From Gammaproteobacteria bacterium HGW-Gammaproteobacteria-1 (lineage in GTDB: Bacteria; Pseudomonadota; Gammaproteobacteria; Thiohalomonadales; Thiohalomonadaceae), in contig PGZL01000005.1 of the NCBI GenBank assembly GCA_002840095.1, positions 124,001-188,000 on the forward strand: a stretch of 64,000 nucleotides of DNA, written 5' to 3'. Position 1 is the first letter of the stretch. Every line of letters begins with the position of its first letter. The notes under the pieces are model-generated. The model was not told the DNA's origin and made no database searches. It saw nothing but the letters and a program-made list of their open reading frames with translations. Shown here in pieces: positions 45,928-55,957 of the stretch. The translations under genes were made by a program, and so were the position numbers.

Positions 45928-47640
45928 CTAGGAGGATGCACCGGCCAGCACGCGCTGCTCCAGGTTGTTCAGCAGACCGACGATTTGCTGCGACAGCGTA
46001 TCGATGCGCGGATACAGTTCTTTGGCCTCGGCCACCTTGCCTTCCTGCTTGAGGCGGACGATGTCGCGGATCGCGCCGTGCAGCTCGGCATGGGGCTTCT
46101 CGATGGTACGGAACTCCTCCAGGCTGTCGTACTTCTGCCGGCCTTCGCCTTCATACCACTTGCCCAGCAAGCAGTCGTGATGGGATACCGCCTGGCTCTG
46201 GGTCAGGGCCGCCTTGCCGGCGAGGAAGTCGCCGACACGGGTTTTCCAGGCCATATGGGCCTGGCGCGCGGCATCGAAGTCGAAGCCCTTGGTGGATGCA
46301 CTCTGGAAGCGGCCTACCGAGCGGCGCAGTCCCTCCGTCAGGCGCACCAGCTCCCGGCCATATTCGGATGTCTGCTGCGCTGCCTCGGCGGTACGTTCCG
46401 ATGCGGCGTTTACCGTCGTCAGGTTCTCACTCATGGACTCGGCCACGGTGCTCTGCTCTTCCGTCGCCACGGCGATCTGCGCAGTCATGTCGCGGATCTC
46501 GGTCACCGCGCCGGTGATGGCGCCGATGGCGGCGTGCGCCTGTTCGGCGGACTCCACGTTCTGGCTCATTTCCTGGCGGCTGGCCTGCATGATCGCCGCC
46601 ACCTCGTGCGCACCGCTCTGCAGCTGCTCGATGATGGCCTGGATTTCACGGGTGGAATCCTGGGTGCGTTGGGCGAGTATGCGCACCTCGTCGGCGACGA
46701 CGGCGAAACCGCGGCCGTGCTCGCCGGCGCGGGCCGCCTCGATGGCGGCATTGAGCGCCAGCAGGTTGGTCTGTCCGGCGATGCTGCCGATGACGTCGAG
46801 CACCACGCCGACGTTGTTGCTTTCCTTTTCCAGCCGCGCCATCACCGCCGCCGACTTCTCGATGGTGGCGGCCAGGCCACGGCTGGAGGCCATATTGTGC
46901 TGCATGATGACCTGGCCGGCGGCGGCGGATTCATCCGCCTTCTGCGCCGCTGCCGCCGCACGGTGAGCATTGGCGGCCACCTCCTGCACAGACATGGCCA
47001 TTTCGTGCATGGCGGTCGCGATCTGATCGATCTCACGCTGCTGGACACTGATATGGGCCGAGCTTTCATCGATGACCGCGGCGAGCTGGCAGGTTTCCGC
47101 CTCCATCCTGGCACTCACATGCACCACCTCGTCGACCACGGTCTGCATCTTGTCGGCGAAGGTGTTGTAGCTCGCCGCCGCCTGCGCGGCCTCGTGGGTG
47201 CCGGTCAGCGGTATGCGTATGGACAGATCGCCGTCGCCGCTGCTGACCCGTTGCAGGGCATCCACCACGGTGTGGACCGGCCTGCATACGGCGCGGCTGA
47301 CCAGAGAAATAATCATCACGGTAAACACCCCGGCGGCCACCAATACCACCAGCAGGGTGGCGACGGCGGCGTCGACGCGGCTGTTCAAGGCCCGCTGGGA
47401 CTCCGCCGCCAGTGACATGGCCTGTTGCTTGAGTTCCGGCGCCTGCTGTGCGAGAAGATCCGGCGCCTTGCGCGACAGTTGCTCGATTTGACGCAACAAC
47501 AGCGTCTGCTGCTGGCCTGCCAGATTCACTTTCAAACTATCGGCAACATCGGCACCGGCCAATGCGACGAGGAGGGCAACCAGCAGGGCGCCGCCCATCT
47601 GGACGTAGTACTTCTGCTTGATGTTCATTTTCATCAACAT
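45928..47640 (-). CDS. methyl-accepting chemotaxis protein with C-terminal CZB domain (copy 2)
   Basis: A 570-residue receptor, tandem paralogue of copy 1. The layout is the same: two membrane helices, a short periplasmic stretch rich in Gln and Leu, HAMP, a signalling domain with [20 protein letters not shown] and a CZB domain with [14 protein letters not shown] and [11 protein letters not shown]. The signalling and CZB parts are nearly identical to copy 1, whereas the periplasmic stretch has diverged. This suggests different inputs feeding the same output. GGGAGG lies seven bases before the ATG at 47640. It starts 30 bp after the copy 2 microprotein. Confidence 0.93.
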   Translation of the reverse strand: MLMKMNIKQKYYVQMGGALLVALLVALAGADVADSLKVNLAGQQQTLLLRQIEQLSRKAPDLLAQQAPELKQQAMSLAAESQRALNSRVDAAVATLLVVLVAAGVFTVMIISLVSRAVCRPVHTVVDALQRVSSGDGDLSIRIPLTGTHEAAQAAASYNTFADKMQTVVDEVVHVSARMEAETCQLAAVIDESSAHISVQQREIDQIATAMHEMAMSVQEVAANAHRAAAAAQKADESAAAGQVIMQHNMASSRGLAATIEKSAAVMARLEKESNNVGVVLDVIGSIAGQTNLLALNAAIEAARAGEHGRGFAVVADEVRILAQRTQDSTREIQAIIEQLQSGAHEVAAIMQASRQEMSQNVESAEQAHAAIGAITGAVTEIRDMTAQIAVATEEQSTVAESMSENLTTVNAASERTAEAAQQTSEYGRELVRLTEGLRRSVGRFQSASTKGFDFDAARQAHMAWKTRVGDFLAGKAALTQSQAVSHHDCLLGKWYEGEGRQKYDSLEEFRTIEKPHAELHGAIRDIVRLKQEGKVAEAKELYPRIDTLSQQIVGLLNNLEQRVLAGASS

Positions 47641-47670
47641 GGCGAATCCTCCCTGGATGGACAGGCTGCA

Positions 47671-47790
47671 TCAGGCAGCGCAACGGCCAATGCGAAAAAA
47701 TGCATAGAAACCGGCGGCGCTGGACAGCAGCAGCAGCACGGTTACCAGGGATACCAACGGCGACAACTCAATGGTGAACAGCATGTTCAT
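47671..47790 (-). CDS. 39-aa single-helix membrane microprotein (copy 2)
   Basis: Homologue of the protein at 45492-45611, same length. It begins MNMLFTIELSP, has a hydrophobic helix over about residues 12-32, and ends FFRIGRC plus AA. The conserved Cys37 and basic residues at the C-terminal end suggest N-out, C-in topology by the positive-inside rule. AAGGAGG lies six bases before the ATG, an excellent ribosome binding site. The receptor follows after 30 bp. No known family comes to mind. Confidence 0.75.
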   Translation of the reverse strand: MNMLFTIELSPLVSLVTVLLLLSSAAGFYAFFRIGRCAA

Positions 47791-47826
47791 GGCACTCCTC
47801 CTTGTTTTACCTACCTTGGTTTTGCT

Positions 47827-48045
47827 TCAGTATTCCTTGTTGGCAATCAATTCGGCGGAAAGCGGACGGCAGCCCGCCCGGGACAGCGCAGTCGGGCGCA
47901 AAGCCGGGCTCGCGGCAGGTTCCGACATGGACGTCACGGGTTGAATATGAGGTTCCCGGCTTTGGGATGCCTTAGGGAAGGCGGTCCGGGCGTTGCGGAA
48001 AGACTGCGGGGACGACGATGACAGCGGCCGCGTTCCTTGCGACAT
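47827..48045 (-). CDS. possible 72-aa disordered small protein
   Basis: An open frame starting at an ATG with GGAG nine bases upstream, ending 36 bp before the copy 2 microprotein. The product is rich in Ser, Pro, Ala and Arg and shows no domain (starts MSQGTRPLSSSSPQSF). Copy 1 has no counterpart, which argues against a conserved role. It may instead be leader sequence. The remaining 48046-48219 stretch is AT-richer (AATAATTGTATTTACTACTG near 48162) and probably holds the promoter of this cassette. Confidence 0.3.
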   Translation of the reverse strand: MSQGTRPLSSSSPQSFRNARTAFPKASQSREPHIQPVTSMSEPAASPALRPTALSRAGCRPLSAELIANKEY

Positions 48046-48219
48046 GGCGTGGCTCTCCTAAAGTGTGTCCTGCACGGTGCTTCGTCTCAAGTCGCCTCCC
48101 CGTGGGGGCGGCGATTGCGCATGGGTGGATGCGCAGCGATGGTCGCTCCAGCGACGCCTTTAATAATTGTATTTACTACTGTACCAACCGACACCGCCTG
48201 CCGGTCCCGGCCGGAGCCA

Positions 48220-50019
48220 TCACGGCTTTGCCAGCCACGCGTCACACCGCTGCTGTTGGCGCAAATCCTCGATGTCTGCCTTAGTAAGATAGCAGGTGTC
48301 TGCGGGGGCTGCCTGCAACACGGTATCAAAGCCCATCAGCTCGTCGCGGCGGAAGGCGTGTACATGTACCGGGGTGCCTGCCGCATACCCGGCGACACGC
48401 TTCTCCAGGCTGGCGTTGCCCACGCGCAGGCCGTCGACGGCGATGACCACGTCGCCCGCGGCGAGGCCGGCCCGCTGCGCGGCGCCGCCGTCGAACACGT
48501 TGAGCAGCCTGGCGCCGACGGGGTCGTCACCGCTGCGCACGCCGAGCACGGTACGCGGCGTGCCGTTGTTGCCGCCCGGCTTGCCGCCCTTGTCGGCGGC
48601 GCCGTCGGCAGGACGCAAATTGAGCACGATGCCGCAGGCGGCAAGCAGCTCCGCCAGCGGCAGGTCGTCGGTGCTGCGCAGCGCCTGAGAGAAAAAGTCC
48701 GACAGGTCGATGCCGGCCACCTCGCCGATCAACCGTTCCAACCCTTCATCGGTCACGCCCTGTACGCCATGGCGCTGCCACAAGGTGCGCATCACGTCGT
48801 CCAGCGACGCCGTACCGGCGGTGCGCAGGGTAAGGTCCAGAGCCAGGGCGATGAGGCAGCCCTTGGTGTAGTAACTCACGACTGAATTGGGCGCGTTGTC
48901 GTCCTGTTTGTAGAACTTGGTCCAGGCATCGAAGCTGGAGTCGGCCACCGGCTGCTTGAGGCGGCCGCTGCCGCGCAGCACGCGGGTGATGGTCTGGCCG
49001 AGCAGTTCCAGATAGCTGTCGCGGCTGATGAGGCCGCAGCGCACCAGGGCGAGGTCGTCGTAGTAGGAGGTGACGCCCTCGAAGAACCACAGCAGCGGCG
49101 TGTGCACCTCGCGGCTCAGGTCGTAGGGCTGAAATACCGCCGGCTTGATGCGCTTGATGTTCCAGGTGTGGAAGTATTCGTGGCTGCACAGGCCCAGGAA
49201 GCTGCGGTAGCCTTCGCTGACCTCATCCTCGTCCGCGCGCGGCAGGTCGTCGCGGCTGCACAGCAGGCTGGTGGAGCTGCGGTGCTCCAGTCCGCCGTAG
49301 CCGTCGCCGGTAATCATTACCTGAAACAGATAACGGTCCATGGGCGCCGGTTCGCCGAACAGGCGGATGTGGTACTCGCACACGGTCTTGAGATCGCGCG
49401 CCAGGCGTTCCCTGTCGGCACGATGGCGACCGGTGAGCGTCATGGCGTGGGGGACGCCGCAGGCGTCGAATTCGATGAGATCGAAACAGCCCATTTCCAC
49501 CGGGTGATCGATGAGCGCGTCGTAATCGGCGGCGCGGTAGCCGCCGAAGCGCCAGAGCCCGGTTCCCGCCACGGGCAGGGTGGTGGCCACGCGCCACTCC
49601 TCGTACTCCGCACCTTCGGGCGGCAGGATCTCCACGTGGCACGGTTGATCGTCCTGACCGTGCACGCGCAGGAACACGCTGCTGCCGTTGAAGTAACCAT
49701 GGGTGGTGTCGAGGTGTGCGCTGCGCACCGAAAGATCCCAGGCATAGACCTCGTAGCGTATCTCCAGCGGCCCGCTGCAGGGCGCGCACTGCCAGGTCTG
49801 CTTGTCCAGTTTGGTGGTCGCCAGCTCCTGGCCGCCGCACCGCGCCTTGAGCCGGACGATGTTCTTGGCGAAATCGCGAATCATGTAGCTGCCGGGGATC
49901 CACGCCGGCAGCGACAGCACCTGGCCGTCGGCGGCGGGACGGGCGACGGTCAGGGTCACTTCGAAGAGATGGGCCTCGGGCGAGGAGGGGACGATGCGGT
50001 AGTGGATGGCGTGGGTCAT
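48220..50019 (-). CDS. M61-family metallopeptidase with PDZ domain
   Basis: A 599-residue glycyl-aminopeptidase-like enzyme. The N-terminal beta domain (LPAWIPGSYMIRDFAKNIVR) is followed by the gluzincin catalytic domain with HEYFH in CSHEYFHTWNIKRIKP. A C-terminal PDZ domain includes LLNVFDGGAAQRAGLAAGDV. No signal peptide is obvious, so it is probably cytosolic. The ATG at 50019 is used; the frame continues upstream through a repeat and opposite another gene, and is not coding there. Confidence 0.92.
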   Translation of the reverse strand: MTHAIHYRIVPSSPEAHLFEVTLTVARPAADGQVLSLPAWIPGSYMIRDFAKNIVRLKARCGGQELATTKLDKQTWQCAPCSGPLEIRYEVYAWDLSVRSAHLDTTHGYFNGSSVFLRVHGQDDQPCHVEILPPEGAEYEEWRVATTLPVAGTGLWRFGGYRAADYDALIDHPVEMGCFDLIEFDACGVPHAMTLTGRHRADRERLARDLKTVCEYHIRLFGEPAPMDRYLFQVMITGDGYGGLEHRSSTSLLCSRDDLPRADEDEVSEGYRSFLGLCSHEYFHTWNIKRIKPAVFQPYDLSREVHTPLLWFFEGVTSYYDDLALVRCGLISRDSYLELLGQTITRVLRGSGRLKQPVADSSFDAWTKFYKQDDNAPNSVVSYYTKGCLIALALDLTLRTAGTASLDDVMRTLWQRHGVQGVTDEGLERLIGEVAGIDLSDFFSQALRSTDDLPLAELLAACGIVLNLRPADGAADKGGKPGGNNGTPRTVLGVRSGDDPVGARLLNVFDGGAAQRAGLAAGDVVIAVDGLRVGNASLEKRVAGYAAGTPVHVHAFRRDELMGFDTVLQAAPADTCYLTKADIEDLRQQQRCDAWLAKP

Positions 50020-50021
50020 GA

Positions 50022-50123
50022 ATGTTTCGAGTTTCGAGTTTCGGGTTTCGGGTTTCGTAGGGTGCGCACCGCGCACCAGACCCACGATGGGGTAGGCATG
50101 GCGCGCAATGCGCACCCGATAGA
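50022..50123. repeat. GTTTCGAG repeat followed by GTAG-GGTGCGC REP hairpin
   Basis: GTTTCGAGTTTCGAGTTTCG at 50025-50044 is a run of the heptamer repeat. It is joined directly to GTAG plus GGTGCGCACCGCGCACC (50057-50077) and a partial inverse copy GCGCGCAATGCGCACC near 50101. Two repeat classes are therefore nested upstream of the M61 gene. Confidence 0.7.
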
Positions 50124-50939
50124 TCATTCGGCGGTATCGACGCGGATATGCATGCGCATGCGCTGCACGTCGCGCTGCCCGGTGGAATGGACGATGCCGC
50201 GGCTGCTGCTGCGGTTTTCCTCCACCACGCCGCCCAGCTCGATCCATTCCCCGATACGGCCGCTGACGGTGGTGATCAGGCTGGAGGTGTCGATGGCGCC
50301 GCCGCTGTTTGCCGGGCGGGCGCGGAACGGGCGGATATCCACGGTGACGTGCTCGCCGCTGAGACGCGGGCGCACCTCGAAACCGCTGGAGACATCCTTG
50401 TACTCGATGGTGTCCTGTACCACCACGCCGCCGCCCGACTGGGTCACGCTGCGTTGCGGCACCGGTATTTCCTGGCCGGACTGGATGACGGCCCACTGGC
50501 CTTCCAGCACGCGCAGGCGCTGATCGCCGCTGTCGTCGCCACGCCGCCCGGTGCTGTAGATGCGCACCTGCGGCGTGCCGCCCTCGCCGATGACGACCTT
50601 GCCGCTGTCGCCGCCGATCTCGCCGCGGGCCTCGATCCCCCGGCGCTCGCTCTCACTGACATCACCGCGCCGCACGGTAATGATCAGGTTGCGCAAGGCC
50701 GTATCCAGCTCGTGCACCAGCTGTTCGATTTCCTTCAGGTTCTCCGGCGTGCTGCGCACGATCAGGGTGTAGCCGGTGCCGCTGATGCCGCCGCGCGGGT
50801 CCAGCATCGGACGCAGGATGGAGATCATTTCCGCCGCGTTGCGGTTCTGCAGCTGAAAGGTCTTCAGCTCCGTCTGCGCCGGGGCGGCGGCGGAAAAAAG
50901 CAGGGCGAGTAGCAGGGCGACGATGCGCAAGTGGTTCAT
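50124..50939 (-). CDS. secretin-type (NolW-like) periplasmic protein
   Basis: A 271-residue exported protein with a signal peptide ending near AAAPAQ. ELKTFQLQNRNAAEMISILRP followed by GYTLIVRSTPENLKEIEQLV is the N1/NolW-type secretin repeat. A beta-rich part resembling the secretin C-terminal region follows (YKDVSSGFEVRPRLSGEHVT, RIGEWIELGGVVEE). No other type II, III or IV pilus genes are nearby, so this is an orphan secretin-like protein, possibly an adaptor. The start at 50939 is used because the longer frame is repeat-coded. Confidence 0.75.
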   Translation of the reverse strand: MNHLRIVALLLALLFSAAAPAQTELKTFQLQNRNAAEMISILRPMLDPRGGISGTGYTLIVRSTPENLKEIEQLVHELDTALRNLIITVRRGDVSESERRGIEARGEIGGDSGKVVIGEGGTPQVRIYSTGRRGDDSGDQRLRVLEGQWAVIQSGQEIPVPQRSVTQSGGGVVVQDTIEYKDVSSGFEVRPRLSGEHVTVDIRPFRARPANSGGAIDTSSLITTVSGRIGEWIELGGVVEENRSSSRGIVHSTGQRDVQRMRMHIRVDTAE

Positions 50940-51016
50940 GCTTTTAAGTTTCGAGTTCCGAGTTTCGGGTGGGGTTTGGGTTTCTTTCGAAACTAGAAAC
51001 TCCAAACCCGAAACTT
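50940..51016. repeat. GTTTCGAG-family repeat upstream of the secretin-like gene
   Basis: AGTTTCGAGTTCCGAGTTTC faces CGAAACTAGAAACTCCAAAC with further heptamer units. Read on the minus strand in the frame of the next gene it encodes ETRNSKL, the same peptide as in the sdhE repeat. Confidence 0.75.
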
Positions 51017-51023
51017 GTTGGTT

Positions 51024-51536
51024 TTAGAGATGCAACCGGCGCAGCTGCGAATCCTGCTGGCTGCGCTCCCACACTTCGTTGAAGAAACCCACCATGTCGC
51101 GCGCGGTGAGGCGGTCGCTGAAGTTGGCCATGCCTTCGTAGCGGTCCGCCAGCTGGCGGCTGACGTAGCCGGTTTCGTCGGCGACGAAGAAGGCGCGGTT
51201 GATGTCGGCGTATTCGGCGATGGGCTTGCGGATTTCGATCTTGCTGCTCAGCCGCTGGGCCAGGTTGATCAGGCGGTGGCCGCGGCGCAGGGCCCCGGAG
51301 GAGTCCTGCACCAGAATATGGACGCGGGCGTATTGGCCGGTGCGCACCAGATTGAGGGCCGCTTCCTCGAATTCGGGGTTGTCGTACAGGGCATGGTCCA
51401 GGTCGCGGGTGAAGATGTGCAGGCTGCGCGCCGCCTGCTGTGCCATGGCGACGACTGCGGCGCGGTGGTCGCTCGAGGTCTCCAGCGACAGCAGTTCGTT
51501 GGTTTCGCCGAGTTTGTGGCCGTGAATGTCCAGCAT
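51024..51536 (-). CDS. conserved hypothetical protein, possibly phospholipase-D-like fold
   Basis: A 170-residue soluble protein. The pattern SLHIFTRDLDHALYDNPEF followed by VHILVQDSSGALRRGHRLIN and LSSKIEIRKP recalls one half of a PLD/HKD fold, but the catalytic HxK motif is not present, so no activity can be claimed. The C-terminal FSDRLTARDMVGFFNEVWERS is helical. It is followed in the same direction by the secretin-like gene and preceded by the repeat block and a GNAT gene. The ATG at 51536 is used. Confidence 0.65.
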   Translation of the reverse strand: MLDIHGHKLGETNELLSLETSSDHRAAVVAMAQQAARSLHIFTRDLDHALYDNPEFEEAALNLVRTGQYARVHILVQDSSGALRRGHRLINLAQRLSSKIEIRKPIAEYADINRAFFVADETGYVSRQLADRYEGMANFSDRLTARDMVGFFNEVWERSQQDSQLRRLHL

Positions 51537-51639
51537 GGTTCCCTCCGCGACGGGTGTTCCTGGTCATCATAGCCCATAGCCGGTGCCCAGCAGAACAGGG
51601 GCATGCATGCAGGACGTATGGCGCGCGGGTGGAGCCGGG

Positions 51640-52060
51640 GAAAACGATGGGTTTCGCGTTGCTCTACCCATCCTGCATGTACAGGGCGGGGGCGCAGGTA
51701 AGCGAGGGACGCGACACCCGAGCCGCCCCGCCACCACGCAGGATGGGTAGAGCGCAGCGAAACCCATCGCAGCAGCCAGGAGCAGGCCTGATGGGTTTCG
51801 CGTTGCTCTACCCATCCTACATCTACATGTATGGGGCAGGGGCGTACTTAATGAGGGAGCGACACCTGGGCCGCCCCGCCGCCTCGTAGGATGGGTAGAG
51901 CGGAGCAAAACCCATCGCAGCCGCCAGGAGCAGGCCTGATGGGTTTCGCGTTGCTCTACCCATCCTACATATGTGCGGCAGGGGCGTACTTAATGAGGGA
52001 GCGACACCTGGGCCGCCCCGCCGCTTCGTAGGATGGGTAGAGCGCAGCGAAACCCATCGC
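51640..52060. repeat. three tandem ~145-bp units carrying GATGGGT REP hairpins
   Basis: Units align at TAAGCGAGGGA (about 51699), TTAATGAGGGAGCGACAC (about 51848) and the same sequence again about 51990, spacing ~150 and ~142 bp. Each carries GTAG-preceded GATGGGT/ACCCATC hairpins in alternating orientation (51646-51672, 51742-51768, 51790-51816, 51890-51916, 51938-51964, 52032-52058), with an AGAGCGCAGCGAA-type loop. It occupies most of the 549-bp gap 51537-52085, in which I see no gene. Confidence 0.85.
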
Positions 52061-52085
52061 AGCGGCCAGGGGAAGGCCGCGGGTT

Positions 52086-52544
52086 TCACGCCTCCCGTGC
52101 CGCCGACGACTCCGACAGGACCAGCCGCATGTGGCGGTGGGGAATACCGGCGTCCATGAATTCGTCGCCGCAGGACTCGAAACCGAAGCGTTCGTAAAAG
52201 CGCAGGGCATGGGTCTGGGCGGCCAGCTCGACCATCGGGAAACCCGCATCGCGGGCCGCGGCCAGGACATGGCGCATCAGTGCCGTACCGACGCCTTGGC
52301 GGCGCCAGAACTCCAGCACTGCCATGCGGCCGATGTGACCGTCGGGCAGCAGGCGGGCGGTGCCGATGGGATGGCCGGCGTCGTCCTCGGCCAGGAAATG
52401 CCGCGACACGGCGTCGTCCGCGTCCCACTCCAGTTCGGCCGGCACGCCCTGTTCCTGCATGAACACCACCCGGCGCACGTGCGTCAGCGCCAGGCGGTCG
52501 TCGTCCCAGTCGGCATCGCGGATGGTATAGCGGGGATGGTTCAT
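52086..52544 (-). CDS. GNAT-family N-acetyltransferase (ElaA-like)
   Basis: A 152-residue acetyltransferase. RRVVFMQEQGVPAELEWDAD near the start and the acetyl-CoA-binding VLEFWRRQGVGTALMRHVL are family motifs, with LRFYERFGFESCG at the end of the fold. The substrate is unknown. The ATG at 52544 is chosen because the protein core begins there; the upstream frame is repeat DNA. Confidence 0.88.
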   Translation of the reverse strand: MNHPRYTIRDADWDDDRLALTHVRRVVFMQEQGVPAELEWDADDAVSRHFLAEDDAGHPIGTARLLPDGHIGRMAVLEFWRRQGVGTALMRHVLAAARDAGFPMVELAAQTHALRFYERFGFESCGDEFMDAGIPHRHMRLVLSESSAAREA

Positions 52545-53119
52545 AGGCGCCAAGCATGGACCAGCGGGGCGGGATTGGCCAGTGATGGGACGTGGGAGCG
52601 GCTCCCACGCTTCAAGGGGGGAACTCGATTCATCGGGCGACAGCGGCGGCGGACAGGCCTTCATCGCCCGGTGAACCGGCCCTTGGGCGGGAGCGTATCG
52701 TATTGGCGATGGGTGGCTCCGCCCGGCGGTGTATCGCGGATACGATCCGCTCCTACGATGGGGGTAACGCGCCGCGCAGCGCATCCACCATCAGCCGTGA
52801 ATCGGAGGGATTGTAGGAGCCGAGTCCTCTCGGCGAACAGGATTAGGGGTGCACCGCGCGCCGTATCGGTGGATACCACGGCGATTGGTGCGCAATGCGC
52901 ACCCTACCGGGATAATCAGAAGTTGCCCGACACACCGGGCACCACAACACCAGGAGATGTAGGGTGCGCACCGCGCACCAATGCCGTGGCACGCATCGAA
53001 TCGGTGCACAGTGGCAGGGTGGATATGGCTAACGGCATCCTGCCTTCCGGCAAACAGCGGTGACACAGGCGCCGGTCAGCCCCCCCTCCGGCCTCCCCCG
53101 AAGCGGGGGAGGTGCGAAC
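52545..53119. repeat. 575-bp gap filled with REP-like palindromes
   Basis: No gene seen. The elements are a GTGGGAGCGGCTCCCAC hairpin (about 52590), GCGGATACGATCCGCTCCTAC (about 52736, a GTAG hairpin on the minus strand), GTAGGAGCCGAGTCCTCTCG (about 52814), GGTGCGCAATGCGCACCCTAC (52889-52909), GTAGGGTGCGCACCGCGCAC (52959-52978) and a CCTCCCCC/GGGGGAGG hairpin (about 53093-53112) that may end the roxA transcript. Confidence 0.75.
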
Positions 53120-54292
53120 CTAATCCTCCGGGAAATACAGCGCGCCCAGGTTGTACAGATCGGTGAGCAGCTCCAGCAGGTCCTTGTCGTCCAGGTAGGG
53201 CGCCAGTTCCTTGAAGCGGAACACGCGCTGGCCGGCCAGCAGGCGGGCCACCTTGGGGCCGTCGCCGTACATTTCGTATTCCTCGCCGGCCACGTACAGC
53301 CGGGTGATGCCGGCGGCGTCGGTGTAGTGGGCGTAGCGGGTGTATTCGCTGCGCCACAGTTCGCCGTGGCGGCGGAACTCGTCCTTGAACTTCTTCGGTC
53401 GTAGCTCCTCTTCCGGCTCGGGCACGTAGTGGCCGGGGCGCACGTCGGTGATGTAGCTGCCGAACCAGCGATCGATGCGCTCGTCGTCCATGGGAATGGA
53501 GCGGATCAGCTCGCGGAACTCCTCGCGCGCGTCGAGGGCGATCTCGCCCGGAGCGTCCTGCGCCTTGAGGTCGGGGTCGCGGTAGAAGACGTCGGTGTCG
53601 AACTGCGCCAGCGCATCGCCCACATAACCCGACAGGATGGCGCCGAGGGTGGGGGCACGATAGCCGACGGACACGGTGATGCAGTCGTCCAGCGCCACGC
53701 CGTAATGGGCCACGCCCGGCGGCAGGTACAGCATGTCGCCCGGCTCCAGCACCCATTCCTCTTCCGTCTCGAAGTTCTTCATGATCTTGAGCGGCAGGTC
53801 GGGCAGCAGGTCGTCGTCAGTCGGTTCCTGGCGGTTGATCTGCCAGCGGCGGTGGCCGGCGCCCTGAATGAGGAACACGTCGTAGTTGTCGGCGTGCGGC
53901 CCCACGGTGCCGTGCTCCGGCGCATAGCTCACCATCACGTCGTCCAGGCGCCAGTTGGGCAGGAAGGAAAAGCGGTCCTGCAGCAGGGCGAACTCCGGCA
54001 CGTGCTTGTTGATCTCCTGCACCAGCACCGTCCAGTGGGTGGCAGGCAGATTGGTGAAGCGCTCCTCGGCGAACGGGCCATGCTCCACCTGCCAGGGCGT
54101 CGCGCCGCCCTGTTCCATGATCAGGCGCGACTCCACGTCCTCCTCGCAGGCGAGGCCGGCGATCTCCTCCGGCGTCACCGGGCACTGGTAGCCGGGAAAG
54201 GCCTGGCGGATGAGCAGGGGCTCCTTCTGCCAGTACTTCTCCAGGAACTCTTCTACGGAGAGGCCGCCGAGCAGGGTTTTGATGTCGTTCAT
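53120..54292 (-). CDS. roxA: ribosomal oxygenase RoxA/YcfD (cupin, JmjC-type)
   Basis: A 390-residue 2-oxoglutarate/Fe(II) oxygenase that hydroxylates an arginine of ribosomal protein L16 in E. coli. The metal ligands are the HxD in TVGPHADNYDVFLIQGAG and the distal histidine in LPPGVAHYGVAL. The N-terminus LEKYWQKEPLLIRQAFPGY is typical, and the C-terminal winged-helix region is present. ATG at 54292. Followed, in its own direction, by a hairpin without T-tract. Confidence 0.9.
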   Translation of the reverse strand: MNDIKTLLGGLSVEEFLEKYWQKEPLLIRQAFPGYQCPVTPEEIAGLACEEDVESRLIMEQGGATPWQVEHGPFAEERFTNLPATHWTVLVQEINKHVPEFALLQDRFSFLPNWRLDDVMVSYAPEHGTVGPHADNYDVFLIQGAGHRRWQINRQEPTDDDLLPDLPLKIMKNFETEEEWVLEPGDMLYLPPGVAHYGVALDDCITVSVGYRAPTLGAILSGYVGDALAQFDTDVFYRDPDLKAQDAPGEIALDAREEFRELIRSIPMDDERIDRWFGSYITDVRPGHYVPEPEEELRPKKFKDEFRRHGELWRSEYTRYAHYTDAAGITRLYVAGEEYEMYGDGPKVARLLAGQRVFRFKELAPYLDDKDLLELLTDLYNLGALYFPED

Positions 54293-54299
54293 TCGGGAA

Positions 54300-54398
54300 A
54301 ACCTCAACGCAGAGGCGCAGAGGCGCGGAGGTCGCAGAGAAAACACGAATGAAAACTCTCGGTGTTCTCTGCGTCTCCGCGTCTCTGCGTTGGGTGTT
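54300..54398. repeat. repeat with inverted CGCAGAG arms (purB-roxA gap)
   Basis: AACGCAGAGGCGCAGAGGCG at 54305-54324 faces TCTGCGTCTCCGCGTCTCTG near 54369, imperfect tandems of a (GA)CGCAGAGG unit in inverted orientation around a ~20-nt spacer. It fills the gap between the co-directional purB and roxA genes. Confidence 0.8.
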
Positions 54399-54403
54399 GG
54401 AAG

Positions 54404-55954
<1,551 letters not shown>

Positions 55955-55957
55955 AGC

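Noticed and set aside
51640-52060. CRISPR-like regular repeats
   Set aside because: The units are ~145 bp with internal opposed hairpins and similar spacers; there are no short identical repeats with unique ~30-bp spacers and no cas genes.
52131-53063. A 310-codon plus-strand frame opposite the GNAT gene and repeat gap
   Set aside because: Shadow of the acetyltransferase continued through REP-like palindromes; no domain.
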